Origin: JAWUWD01 sp034112085
GTDB taxonomy: Bacteria > Bacteroidota > Bacteroidia > Cytophagales > Cyclobacteriaceae
Length of the DNA stretch: 64,000 nucleotides
Assembly: GCA_034112085.1 (NCBI GenBank)
Contig: JAWUWD010000030.1
Span: forward strand, 12,644-76,643
Reading direction: 5' to 3'
Part shown: positions 63,938-64,000 of the stretch, in pieces
How positions within the stretch are numbered: the first letter of the stretch is position 1
Layout of the letters: each line of letters opens with the position of its first letter
The notes under the pieces: generated by a model
Databases searched by the model: none
Told to the model about the DNA's origin: nothing
Seen by the model: only the letters and a program-made list of their open reading frames with translations
Program-made: the position numbers and the translations under genes

Positions 63938-64000
63938 AAAGTGACGTTTGATGAACGGCTGGATACTACGAATTTCGCAACAGCAATTTTCACCTTCGAC
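63413..64000 (+). repeat. Lamin-tail/Big repeat unit 3 (cut by window end)
   Basis: The third unit. Its first part follows unit 2 and its next 92 bp follow unit 1 exactly. It contains the TAG at 63935, where unit 2 has TTG. Confidence 0.88.
63938..64000 (+). pseudogene. Continuation of the repeat protein after the TAG
   Basis: The same frame stays open after the stop and reads KVTFDERLDTTNFATAIF, just like the repeat in units 1 and 2. So the gene body continues out of the window, and the stop is a nonsense mutation, a sequencing error or a recoded codon. Confidence 0.75.

Noticed and set aside
1..64000. CRISPR arrays, prophage or transposase genes
   Set aside because: No regularly spaced short repeats, phage structural genes or transposase motifs were seen.

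Overview
The window is a chromosomal piece of a Bacteroidota bacterium, most likely a marine member of the Cytophagia. The evidence is a gliding-motility lipoprotein (GldH), DUF4293, RicT/PSP1 and DUF4105 proteins, an N-acyl-ornithine carbamoyltransferase arginine pathway, AT-rich DNA, and promoters of the Bacteroidota type (TTTG/TTG, then TAnnTTTG). Genus cannot be decided from the sequence. I saw no rRNA, tRNA, CRISPR array, transposase or integrase.

Layout. 1-10.6 kb is housekeeping: the 3' part of a LytTR response regulator, two TruA-type pseudouridine synthases about 7 kb apart, a BaiN/YhiN flavoprotein, a radical SAM/SPASM protein, a SiaC-like (DUF1987) protein with a coiled-coil membrane partner, an ABC exporter and a thiolase. 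10.8-22.9 kb holds DUF4293, a phosphate-selective-type porin, trkA-trkH potassium uptake, purD-ricT-gldH, recQ, and kdsD-manC for sugar-nucleotide synthesis. 23.3-25.7 kb is a sulfur module: a persulfide-dioxygenase-like MBL/rhodanese protein and a YeeE/YedE transporter split into two halves. 25.8-32.6 kb is accessory: a nuclease-like protein with altered active site, a GNAT next to a YHS-domain gene relic, two lipoproteins (esterase-like and VOC) and an apparently exported threonine-aldolase-like enzyme. 32.9-36.8 kb carries a full-length rapA, a gene typical of Gammaproteobacteria, followed by nrnA.

37.3-40.5 kb is a redox/stress cluster (pirin, NTF2-like, CDGSH, YceI, Crp/Fnr) containing a perfect 58-bp direct repeat that copies the end of the regulator gene. 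41.3-48.5 kb is an accessory stretch (TPR, PAP2, X-Pro dipeptidyl peptidase, RNA methyltransferase, tandem ABM protein, AraC regulator, lipoprotein) punctuated by three copies of one intergenic repeat with imperfect inverted ends.

49.5-58.4 kb is a complete nine-gene arginine operon on the minus strand, in transcription order GNAT (putative N-acetylglutamate synthase), argG, argC, proC, argD, N-acyl-ornithine carbamoyltransferase, argB, argE, argH. The genes mostly overlap or nearly touch. A good promoter lies about 210 nt upstream of the first gene, and the leader between them folds into several short hairpins. It is the best candidate here for an undescribed cis-regulatory RNA. 58.6-60.8 kb has a THUMP-like methyltransferase and asd. 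The window ends in a large secreted lamin-tail-domain protein made of about 262-residue repeats, with an in-frame stop in the third repeat and signs of gene conversion between repeats.
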